This document shows, piece by piece, positions 53,001 through 60,765 of a DNA stretch of 64,000 bases. The DNA is from Marinagarivorans cellulosilyticus (GTDB lineage Bacteria; Pseudomonadota; Gammaproteobacteria; Pseudomonadales; Cellvibrionaceae). The notes under the pieces are model-generated. The model was given only the letters and a program-made list of their open reading frames with translations, had not been told where the DNA came from and ran no database searches. A program made the translations under genes and the position numbers. The stretch spans positions 3,626,685-3,690,684 of the forward strand of contig NZ_AP023086.1 in assembly GCF_021655555.1 (NCBI RefSeq). The letters are read 5' to 3'. The first letter of the stretch is position 1; every line of letters begins with the position of its first letter.

Positions 53001-56000
53001 TCGATTGTTGAACCAAAAAGGGAACTAGCCGGTCATGCAGACCAAGAATCTGCTTGAGTGTATTGGAATCTAACGGAAGCCCCGTTGACTGAAAAGCCGT
53101 CTCAAACTCCTCCCGTGTTGTCACTGCCTTATCGAGCTGAGTCTGCAACAACTGCCGATCTGATTCATTCGCGTTCGCAAAACTCGCCCTGTTGTTGGTC
53201 GATTTTGGGCTACGCCAGAGACTGTCACTCGACCAGAGCCGTGCAGACGACTTTAATTCCTCAAATTGCAAGGCTAAGGCTTCGATAGTATTTCTATGCA
53301 CCTGAAATAAAGTGGCCGGAGCTGCAATTGGCGCGATATCAAGACCGCTCATCAATGTGATGGCTCGCCCCAGCGTAAGCCCGGACTGTTCGAGGTGCAG
53401 CGGTGCCCTCAATTCAGCCAGCGGTTTTACCGCCTGGTTAAGTTGGTCAGCGACAACGCTGAGGGGCTCACCCCGATCAGCCGTAGCAAGTTCACTACTT
53501 TCAATGCGCTCAACAATTTGCTCATACAAGTCCTTACGATCGTCTTTGACGTCGTGCACCAGTGCGAGTAAGTGCCGTAGCCCTTCGGCCTGCATCCGAT
53601 TGACCACGACATCAAGAGCAGCGCGTTTTTCACAGACTACAGCTACTTTTTTCCCTAACAGAAGCGCGTCGCAAATCAAATTTACAATCACCTGACTCTT
53701 GCCAGTTCCTGGTGGCCCGTCAATGACCATTGCGGGTTTTGATCGTGCTGTTTCTATGACCGTTCGCTGAACAGGGTCAGCCTGAATGATCGGGAGGTTT
53801 GGTGGATTTTCCGAATTCTCCGTTGGCACCGGGTCCGGATCTGCGACCAGTGCTTTCAGCTCGCTCGGCAGCAGATTGACGGCGCTGGACAAAAGCGGCG
53901 AAGCGGCGGCCTTTGCACTTAGTTGCTCAAGCAGTCCATCGTAATCGTGCAACAAATCCGAACGTGACTGTGGGAATAAGCCCAGCACGGCGCAGTTCTC
54001 AAGCTCAATTCGGTCATCTACCCAGTCTTCGAACTCATCATTGCGGTTACGTAGCGGTTGCAGTTCGCCAAGTCCCCCAACCACCTTGAATCCTTGGTTC
54101 TGCAGAAATTCGAGTACTGCTAACTGGCCCTCACGAGCGGCGTCGTCGGCTTGGGACGCTAGTGCTTCTGTCCAAGGTTTGCCGGACAACCGTGCCATAG
54201 TCTGCAGCAAGGCTTGATTGGCGAGTGCACTGTCCTCGCGCGGTGTGTTCAGGCTGATACTGGAGGCCGTACGTACCAGGGCGACGTTGTACAGAATAAG
54301 GGGTGCGCGCAACAGGTACCGATTCAGGACTGCGGACACAAAGGTTGTCCCCAAATACAGTTCATCAGCACCCGTTTCCTCCATACGGCTCTGGTGTTCG
54401 CGCAGCAAGTCTATTAATTGACGCTGACACCGGGCGGCTGCTTCATGGCTCAATGCATCCTCGGAGTTGACCAGCACAGTTTCGGTTTCACCGCGAACCA
54501 GTTCAATCACCCGCTCTGCCAAACCGACTGATATTCCCTCCAGCTGATAGCAATCAAAACTACGCCCCCGACGTATTTCTCTCAAACGTACCGAGGGACT
54601 TCGTCCATCACCCGAGACTAACTTATCGCGTAATTTGGATACGGTATGCAATAGCCGCTGTGTGGCTTCGCTCGGAGCTACAGCAGGTTTGACTGAGGAA
54701 GTATTCTCAGCTGCTTTCTGGCTAACCAGTCGATGTTGCCCATCGAGGTCTTCCGTCAGCGCAGGCTCTATGTCAACACCTGAATTGGCGGCTGCTCGAT
54801 GTAACACGCGTCGAACCTTTTCGGTAAAGCGAGACTCCCCGGTGAGGCGAAACAGCCGTCGAGCCGTCACTTCGCCACCGCCCTGACTTTGAATTCGCTT
54901 AAAATACACTTGTAGGGCATGCTCAACCTGCTTGGACTCTGCCGCTAAAGGGATTGATTCGCGGATTGCGATCTGATCAGCAGCGATAACAGGATCTTTG
55001 CCAAGCATGCCTACGAGGAACTGGTGAAACAGTGCAGAGCAGCCCAGAGCATTACCAATTTTCAAGACTTCAGCCAGCTCGGCCGTGGTGACTTCTCCGT
55101 CCGCAGCCACTACGTGAAAAAGCAGCATAAACAAGCTACGTTGCGCTCTAGGTCCAGCCACATAGAGCACTGACGCTAATTCCTGAAAGCGCTGATAGGC
55201 CGTCTCATGTTCAAGAACCTCCCGCCAATGTGGTACGAGATGTTCGAAGACGTGTTCGATGGCCTCGATTTCAGTTTCATGGACTTCACCATCGGCGTGG
55301 GCCACCAGCACACAGGCTGCGAGGGCACACTCTTGTACCTCAGGCAGAGGCTCCTCAAACGTCTGCGCATCATCGAGTTCGATGTGAGGTGTTCCCAAAA
55401 TTTCAAGGATTTCCCGGTCGATCTCTTCCAGTGTACGCGTGCCCGGTCCAAGCCCAGTGAGTTCGTGGTATACATCGGTTTCACTAAAGAGCCACTGTGC
55501 CCAAGCTCGTAGGCCATGCTCTGGATGGCTCGTGCCTTCGGCAGTTTCACCTTCCTGTCGCATGTAATCGATTAGCGCTTTCGATTGCTCCAAGTAAGCG
55601 CCAGTATCCCAATTAAGATCGCTGGATGGCAGGCCAGTGACAACCACCATACTGAGTCGCAGAGCGCCGTCCAGACTGCCGCAGGCCAGCAGACCAAATC
55701 TATCCGCAGTGAGTTCAGCAGACATGCTCAATCGCCGGGCCACATCGACCCAGGAGTCCGGAGCAGTTTCAGAGTAAAGGATATGCTGAGCCGCGAGGGA
55801 CACCGCGCACTCGGGGTTGTCGATGCCATGAGCCAGATAATGCCCTAGTTCATGTCCCAAAACTGCTCGTAAACCCTCATCGTCGAGCAGGGACAGTAAT
55901 CGTCCTTGAATCTCCAGCAACACTGGATCGGCGCAGAAGTGCATAGCGGCATTTTCTGAGCCAGCGGCCTGGTAAATTTCAACACTGGACGCTATGCCAA

Positions 56001-56247
56001 ACCGTGCAGCGCAAGCGCGAGCTTCACTGTAGGCTTTCGGTGACATTCCTTCAGATAATAACAAAGAGCGTGTCATCAGCTGACGGCGAATGCGATCGCC
56101 TTTCGGAGCCTGAATGGGATCGAGTTTACCGAGCAGCTCCCTGAGTTGTGACGAATACAAACCCTCTCCTGAAAACCGGAGCTTCTCAATTTGATTGGCA
56201 CGGATTTCAGCCACGTTGCTTAACAACTCCATTTTATTAATGCTCAT
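50035..56247 (-). CDS. Giant fusion: M48-like peptidase, TerB-like domain, SF1 helicase, nuclease-like C-terminus
   Basis: A 2070-residue protein. Residues about 60-250 look like an M48 metallopeptidase, with HELGH at 132-136 and Glu178 in SAELTADRFG as third zinc ligand. Residues about 300-430 resemble TerB, with paired acidic helix-turns AHADGEVHETEIEAI and VVAADGEVTTAELAEV. From about 835 a superfamily-1 (UPF1-like) helicase begins with Walker A GPPGTGKSQ, Walker B IIDEASQCTVETG near 1640, and a C-terminal helicase half (QGDERDQIIFSLGHA, RRLNVAASRAKQGIHIV), split by a long helical insert. The last 100 residues resemble the restriction-like end domain of DUF4011-type helicases, but the usual catalytic Asp/Glu pattern is changed (DFRVHVAI, LMCEEG). 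No signal peptide, so it should act in the cytoplasm on nucleic acid. It seems richer in G+C than the genes after it. Function unknown, probably defence. Confidence 0.75.
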   Translation of the reverse strand: MSINKMELLSNVAEIRANQIEKLRFSGEGLYSSQLRELLGKLDPIQAPKGDRIRRQLMTRSLLLSEGMSPKAYSEARACAARFGIASSVEIYQAAGSENAAMHFCADPVLLEIQGRLLSLLDDEGLRAVLGHELGHYLAHGIDNPECAVSLAAQHILYSETAPDSWVDVARRLSMSAELTADRFGLLACGSLDGALRLSMVVVTGLPSSDLNWDTGAYLEQSKALIDYMRQEGETAEGTSHPEHGLRAWAQWLFSETDVYHELTGLGPGTRTLEEIDREILEILGTPHIELDDAQTFEEPLPEVQECALAACVLVAHADGEVHETEIEAIEHVFEHLVPHWREVLEHETAYQRFQELASVLYVAGPRAQRSLFMLLFHVVAADGEVTTAELAEVLKIGNALGCSALFHQFLVGMLGKDPVIAADQIAIRESIPLAAESKQVEHALQVYFKRIQSQGGGEVTARRLFRLTGESRFTEKVRRVLHRAAANSGVDIEPALTEDLDGQHRLVSQKAAENTSSVKPAVAPSEATQRLLHTVSKLRDKLVSGDGRSPSVRLREIRRGRSFDCYQLEGISVGLAERVIELVRGETETVLVNSEDALSHEAAARCQRQLIDLLREHQSRMEETGADELYLGTTFVSAVLNRYLLRAPLILYNVALVRTASSISLNTPREDSALANQALLQTMARLSGKPWTEALASQADDAAREGQLAVLEFLQNQGFKVVGGLGELQPLRNRNDEFEDWVDDRIELENCAVLGLFPQSRSDLLHDYDGLLEQLSAKAAASPLLSSAVNLLPSELKALVADPDPVPTENSENPPNLPIIQADPVQRTVIETARSKPAMVIDGPPGTGKSQVIVNLICDALLLGKKVAVVCEKRAALDVVVNRMQAEGLRHLLALVHDVKDDRKDLYEQIVERIESSELATADRGEPLSVVADQLNQAVKPLAELRAPLHLEQSGLTLGRAITLMSGLDIAPIAAPATLFQVHRNTIEALALQFEELKSSARLWSSDSLWRSPKSTNNRASFANANESDRQLLQTQLDKAVTTREEFETAFQSTGLPLDSNTLKQILGLHDRLVPFLVQQSKADSEQLEQNQALFTLLVTHGSESLSDFVNASQKLEQQLLATGLDAHRPTLQKLVQARSTLVEFKSLAERDESELRAVSAWLHCGDVHKFTDAHVQCASLWKQSREALEQYKNRVTWTDNEVFINSFETIRRFVGRWQRFFMPGWWSARSVFLSQVQLQWSGSDSVNLSPAFLAKFENFRKSAKCWRALDELLHTSGARDFPDATDEARKQLSVIDKGQTVARGITSAEGQLQPLALWPAPAAPEAWRAWGERIDAMLEVLPTLAALTKARTTLSEQAPLLKLPETASDMSAIKQCISVLMGLLKQRDTLQSLRAWPTDDKAHTALSELYGTLQQLVKVRATYASLLEALKALQPHFPWLSVGSTLRRLKDMQQHWSSDFEDLVKSDQKLAKCVDLWADSPELLGILASIDGSEKLSWEIHVTGLWAKEVADQLLKSLPQLSTSNRLLSDNEKTLAKHFRSLQGASHTQVAKAVIATQNDNDWYREPPAEKGSRRSPIQSIKEAMLKEARKQRRIMPLRSFVRQYVDKGLLDAMPVWLLSPETMAQLFPREPVFDLVIIDEASQCTVETGLPVLMRAKKIVIAGDEHQMPPSNYFKSSGDSEDTQEEEGEIPTDVMDAESLLVLARDRCFHQRLSWHYRCQFEELIAFSNHAIYQGDLRSIPATQSRQAPAAISWHKVENASYEEGSNPNEAAVVVDLMYQLLCKNPVSSIGIITFNLKQRRTILDEIDSRMAEDNSFAEVIQKAITAEQIDQRPFVKNLENVQGDERDQIIFSLGHAPRQRQRKDGKGDWYVPARFGPLGQRGGERRLNVAASRAKQGIHIVSSFEPTMLSVANAKHNGPRLFKGFLEYCQKMADGRRSEAERVLDVLRGNRLHDRKSNELPNTHYVPLKVQLLLALESMGYSVELDVGDSDFRVHVAITDPRDNGRYALGLMCEEGSTVSDPFEVHVHIPAVLKLRGWNLLHINAVDWGLRQQAVLGEIVELVGRP

Positions 56248-56352
56248 TGGTTCACCATTCGCTCATAGACATTAATTTGTGTGTTCCCGAAACTGATGGG
56301 ATTTGGATCAAAATGTTGGTTGATTGTATTTTCTTTATATTGATGAGCAATA

Positions 56353-58209
56353 TTACGATTTGACAATTTCTTCTTCTGCAAACCACCCCTGCCTTAAGGC
56401 ATTTTCTTTCACCTTATTAGGTTCACTGGTGTAAGCAATGATCGCTAGACTTTCTTCTGCTCGACTGCAAGTCACATAAAATAACCGTCTAGTGCGATCA
56501 ATACTGGTTTCTTTACCCTTTTTCTGATTGTCATTGTCTGACTTTGCAGGCTCTTTAGCGCCGAGTAACTTTTCATAACTAAAAGAATTGCCGCGAGATT
56601 CTCCGTCGTCAAGAATTACCATAACACGAGGAAATTCCAGTCCCTTGATGCCCTGATGCGTGCCAAAACGCGATTCTTCGGAGATGTATTGCACATAACT
56701 TTTGAACTCATTAAAACTCGATTCTAATGCGGTATCCCAAGCATCAATAATGAGATCAACATCGCCTTCGGGTAGCTCAAAGTCTTTTTCCTGTCTATCT
56801 GCAATAGTCGCTAGACTGTCGGGCACTTTAAATAGACCGCTGCGGTTAATTTCTTTTAGAATATTTATTAGCGTTGGGTTCGAATCGATTTTCCATAGGG
56901 CATATAGATCATCTACCGCTACGTTTACTTTTTTTAATTCAGCCTTTTGATCTTCACTATTTTCAAATTTCTCCTTGAGCATCAACGGAGAATTTTTGTG
57001 GAGTATTCGTGAAACCGAAAACTGATTATTAACCTCTAAGCTACTAATAAGTGGCAGTACCTTTTCAGAAAAAAAAGTTATGCCGGATAAAGTCCCATCC
57101 AATAATCCGGTTTTAAGTTTATCCACTCCATGTAGAGCATTGAAGAAATTTGAGAATCCTCCACGTTGTGCTGCCATATGGTGCTCTAATGTAAGAGCTT
57201 TGTTTTCTTTTGGCTCCATCCAAAGTTCGTCGCTCGTAAATTCAGCCATTTTTTGGCAAGCCATCTCTTCAAACGCAGATTTATCAATGGACTGGCTGGT
57301 ATCTGCAATAAATAGCCTTGCAAAACCTTCACTTTTTTTAACAGGCTCTTGCTGGTTTTTATCAACTTCCTCTCGAATTTTATTGATGAGCTTAACCACT
57401 CTGCGAGGACATCTGTAATTGTAGATTTTCTTCGGGGTCACCCAATCATCAGGTAACGCCAATCCTAAGTTTTCTTTGCCATCCATGTAGATGCGCTGCA
57501 TCGTATCGCCAAAAAGCCCAAGTGAAAATTGATCTTTATGCGTTCGCTGAACTGCAAAAAGTGCTTCGATTAATTCCTTTTTTGTGTCTTGGCTTTCATC
57601 TAAAAGTAAGACGGGAAACTTACGGATTAATACTGTTTGCAGGAGCGGACGAATTGAAAGTAACTCTGCTGTTAATGCTATTACCTCTGCATGATTAAGC
57701 GAGTCTCTGCTTGAGTTCTCCCCGTTGGGGTTGTAGGTAAATTTTCGTACTGTACTTAGTGACTCAAGCCGTTTGCGTTTAGACGCTATTTGCTTAGGCC
57801 TATCCTCAGCCGCCTTTGAACCTGTCCGCCCTTTGCTTTGCGCTAGTTCAAGTGCTTCAACGTCCTTTTGAAGGAATACTCTAAGCAAACTTTTAATGTC
57901 GTGTGTATGTGGTCGAATGAGCTCCCAAGCGAAGCTATGAATAGTTGAGACACTGAATGCAGGGTCAAACTCTAACCGCCGTTTAATTTCATCACATGCT
58001 GCGTTGGTATAAGTAATAATTGCTACTCGTTGTGCGTTGGTTCGTAAACGGTGAATATTATTTTCACGAAACCGTTTTAGCACTTCGACCAATGAGCGGG
58101 TTTTACCTGATCCTGCACCGGCAAAAAGAAAAAAACTCTTAGGCTTGTCGAGATCGAGACAGTTATATATTTCATCGTCAACAGTCTTCGTATCGATCAC
58201 ATCTGTCAT
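56353..58209 (-). CDS. UvrD-like superfamily 1 helicase (GajB-like)
   Basis: A 618-residue SF1A helicase. Motif I FAGAGSGKTRSL is at about 29-40, Ia VAIITYTNAACDEI, motif II LLLDESQDTKKEL near 200, motif III LGLFGDTMQRIY, motif V GTHQGIKGLEFPRVMVI, and motif VI FYVTCSRAEESLAII. All are intact. The gene starts within the stop of the upstream OLD-family nuclease (ATGA overlap at 58209), so the two proteins are made together. A UvrD-like helicase coupled to an OLD nuclease is the composition of the Gabija phage-defence system, where the GajB helicase works with GajA. It is longer than the roughly 500-residue GajB I recall, with extra sequence around 290-450. Confidence 0.87.
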   Translation of the reverse strand: MTDVIDTKTVDDEIYNCLDLDKPKSFFLFAGAGSGKTRSLVEVLKRFRENNIHRLRTNAQRVAIITYTNAACDEIKRRLEFDPAFSVSTIHSFAWELIRPHTHDIKSLLRVFLQKDVEALELAQSKGRTGSKAAEDRPKQIASKRKRLESLSTVRKFTYNPNGENSSRDSLNHAEVIALTAELLSIRPLLQTVLIRKFPVLLLDESQDTKKELIEALFAVQRTHKDQFSLGLFGDTMQRIYMDGKENLGLALPDDWVTPKKIYNYRCPRRVVKLINKIREEVDKNQQEPVKKSEGFARLFIADTSQSIDKSAFEEMACQKMAEFTSDELWMEPKENKALTLEHHMAAQRGGFSNFFNALHGVDKLKTGLLDGTLSGITFFSEKVLPLISSLEVNNQFSVSRILHKNSPLMLKEKFENSEDQKAELKKVNVAVDDLYALWKIDSNPTLINILKEINRSGLFKVPDSLATIADRQEKDFELPEGDVDLIIDAWDTALESSFNEFKSYVQYISEESRFGTHQGIKGLEFPRVMVILDDGESRGNSFSYEKLLGAKEPAKSDNDNQKKGKETSIDRTRRLFYVTCSRAEESLAIIAYTSEPNKVKENALRQGWFAEEEIVKS

Positions 58210-60494
58210 TACTCGCCCTCCGACTTAGCTGACGACGAAGTTACCAAAGAGGAATTATTGATTAACATAGTATTAAGCCAATCAAGGCCTTCTTTGATAT
58301 ATGCCGGAGGTTTAAGTAAATTTGGCTCAGTGGTGTAAAGCAATTCCAGAGCCATTTCAGCCTTTTTGGCATTCTTATCGAGCGCATCAAACATACCCTT
58401 GCAAGCCTCATTGAGAGTTGCTTTGTTAACGGCATCGCACATTTTCTTTACGAGACCTTTACTAGCCGTCATAGATTTAAACATCGCGATATTTTCCAGT
58501 ACCAAAGCGTCTTCAAACGTATAAGGGATAGCCTCTTCTTCATCTGTTTCTGAAAGATATTGAATCTTTGTAAGGTAGGGATACGCCACCCGAACCAACC
58601 CTTTGTCGGTTATTTTTTCCTGAGGCGTCGCGGCTAAGACTTCATCTAAAGCGGTTTTTCTTGGCGCCCATGTTTTCAATGTATCGTTCCCCGTTCTAAA
58701 GCTTTGGCCTCTCTTCGGCTGTGCTTTACCAGTAGATTCTTTTTTAATTGAATCAAGATCGGTTACGACAAGGGTGGGAATTCCTAAGGCTTGAATCAGA
58801 GGGCGCAATGTATGCGCATGGCTACCACCTATTTCTAATAGGGATATATAGCTTCGCTCCAACTCTGGATAATGATTTCTAATGAAGTGGGGTACCAGCA
58901 TTCGCTCCACCGGCCCTTCAACAAGAATTGCAGCATCAGCAAAAAATAAGTCGCAGTGTGTTGTTTTTAAATAACGACTCGCAAACTTGGATGTATCGGT
59001 TCCACCACCAAATATTGTGCTCATGCTAACGACTAAGGCACAGGGAATTTCTAGCTCGTTCGCCAGCAGTTTTCTTCGAAAATAGCGTAATCCGGTAAAG
59101 TCTGTCTCATGCGCAATATGACTAGAATGCGTACTCACCACCATCTGGCTAGAAAAATGTGGTTTTTCAGCTAGTTCAGAGTGATTGCGTAATACGCCGT
59201 ATGCCTTCTTAATAAAAACCTGCTGTACTTGTGCGTGTAGATGCGCTTCAGGTTCTTCAATGAGCATTAAGTGCAAGGGCTCTATAGGCGTATTACTAAT
59301 TTTCTCTCGTTTACCTATTTTTCCAACACGCATCCAATCATCACGAAAGCGGATCAGATTAAAAATCATAGAGATCAAATTTTGGTAGCCTAAACCGTTG
59401 TATTTTTCCGGTAGGCATAGGTTATTAACCGATGGGTCTTCACTGCGAACAACTTTAAATTGGACGGCTGAATCATGATTTAGCCCTTCGACAGGGTTCA
59501 CTTTACTTGATAGTAGAATTTGTGGATCGCTAAATCCTGGGTAATTCAGACCTTCAAGTTCGCTAATTGCGACACTAAAGCTGCTCTTCAATTTCTGATC
59601 GAATGCTGTTCTTGCAGCTTCCATGGCCTCAAGTGCATCCAAATCACTGGCTTCCGGTAGCTCGCTTGGGTCTAGATGTTCATTAAAGTAATGTCTTAAT
59701 TGCGAGGAGAGGCGGCGGTCGGCATTGGCAGCTCCCTCGCCTGAATTCGGATCAGAGAACCCTCTTTGGGCGTTGATGATGTCGATTTTGAACAGGCCAT
59801 CGAAAGGGTCGCCTTCAAGTGGCTCCATTAATTCAGTAAATAACTGGGGGGAATCTGAATTTTCGTGTGCGGGATCTAACACATAAGCATTAACGCTGAA
59901 GAATTCTTGCAGCTTTCTATCCAAAAAATCACGCATTGAAGTTGGCCATAAGGTTAATGTCGATACGGCTTCAACAGTATTCTTATTTTCTGTTGACTTC
60001 TTACGCGCCGCTAACGTTTCTTGAGCTGCTGAATACGCGTCCATATAGGATTTGTAAATGGCCTCTGGAGTTTCTAGGTCTTTCGGCTCCAGTATCAGCC
60101 TGACACCTAATAAGCCGCCATCCCAATCTAAAGTTGGTAGAATGTGGTGAACATAATGAATTTGTGATCCATCTACGCTAAGCCAAACATCAATAGTTGG
60201 AAAATGTGGACGCCAAGCATTTAGAGATAGGTCTGGTTGCGTTAGTGGTTTCGCAGAAGCATTAGTGATCCAATCATTAGCAATTTTATTAATTGCCTCC
60301 CAATTAGATAATGTTATATCTGTAGTGCTTATTTCTCGGCGTTTTGATTTTTTCAAAAACATAATCAGCGCGTCCATAGCTGAAGTTTTCCCGCTATTGT
60401 TTGCACCAACAAAAATAGTACTTTTATCTGCTAGCTCTACGCGACAGGTTTTTAGCTTGCGAAAGTTTTGAATGTCAATATGTGAAATTTTCAA
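58209..60494 (-). CDS. OLD-family ATP-dependent nuclease with TOPRIM domain (GajA-like)
   Basis: A 761-residue protein. The ABC-type ATPase is in two parts: Walker A FVGANNSGKTS at about 28-38 and Walker B HLMLIEEPEAHLHAQ at about 407-420, followed by a STHSSH switch. The C-terminal TOPRIM nuclease has Glu in ILVEGPVERML (near 521) and the acidic pair in LVVTDLDS (near 575). This is the OLD layout, and pairing with a UvrD helicase puts it in class 2, the GajA group. It would nick DNA and sense nucleotide depletion during infection. TTG start with AAGGA eight bases upstream. It is longer than GajA (about 580 residues), so it may be a relative rather than a true Gabija nuclease. Confidence 0.87.
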   Translation of the reverse strand: MKISHIDIQNFRKLKTCRVELADKSTIFVGANNSGKTSAMDALIMFLKKSKRREISTTDITLSNWEAINKIANDWITNASAKPLTQPDLSLNAWRPHFPTIDVWLSVDGSQIHYVHHILPTLDWDGGLLGVRLILEPKDLETPEAIYKSYMDAYSAAQETLAARKKSTENKNTVEAVSTLTLWPTSMRDFLDRKLQEFFSVNAYVLDPAHENSDSPQLFTELMEPLEGDPFDGLFKIDIINAQRGFSDPNSGEGAANADRRLSSQLRHYFNEHLDPSELPEASDLDALEAMEAARTAFDQKLKSSFSVAISELEGLNYPGFSDPQILLSSKVNPVEGLNHDSAVQFKVVRSEDPSVNNLCLPEKYNGLGYQNLISMIFNLIRFRDDWMRVGKIGKREKISNTPIEPLHLMLIEEPEAHLHAQVQQVFIKKAYGVLRNHSELAEKPHFSSQMVVSTHSSHIAHETDFTGLRYFRRKLLANELEIPCALVVSMSTIFGGGTDTSKFASRYLKTTHCDLFFADAAILVEGPVERMLVPHFIRNHYPELERSYISLLEIGGSHAHTLRPLIQALGIPTLVVTDLDSIKKESTGKAQPKRGQSFRTGNDTLKTWAPRKTALDEVLAATPQEKITDKGLVRVAYPYLTKIQYLSETDEEEAIPYTFEDALVLENIAMFKSMTASKGLVKKMCDAVNKATLNEACKGMFDALDKNAKKAEMALELLYTTEPNLLKPPAYIKEGLDWLNTMLINNSSLVTSSSAKSEGE

Positions 60495-60765
60495 GCGAGA
60501 ATTCCTTGTGGACTATTGATTTTATATATTGCTTATTTTTCCTGATGAGAAGAGTCAACGGCTTTTAAAGCTCATATCTAACTGTCCGCTTTGGGGCGAA
60601 TGCGAACATATTATTTCATCCCGCTCGTAAATTTTATGCCTTTTTATTCTATTTTTCAGACTTGCTCGATTCGTCTTTGCCAAGAACCATTATATTTATT
60701 TTTCTTTAAAGTCTTTTATCGTTTCGATATCTTCTGAATGAGGATTGCCGTGTAATAATTGTTAA
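60495..60765. other. Gap between the YhaN-like and OLD-family genes
   Basis: AT-rich and without genes. On the minus strand a TTGACT at 60558-60553 could be the -35 of a promoter for the OLD-helicase pair, but the matching -10 is poor. No terminator is evident after the YhaN-like gene. Confidence 0.35.

Noticed and set aside
50035..56247. Mokosh or Zorya defence protein
   Set aside because: It has an SF1 helicase, but I see no kinase, PLD nuclease or flagellar-type partner that would define those systems, and the M48 and TerB parts do not fit.
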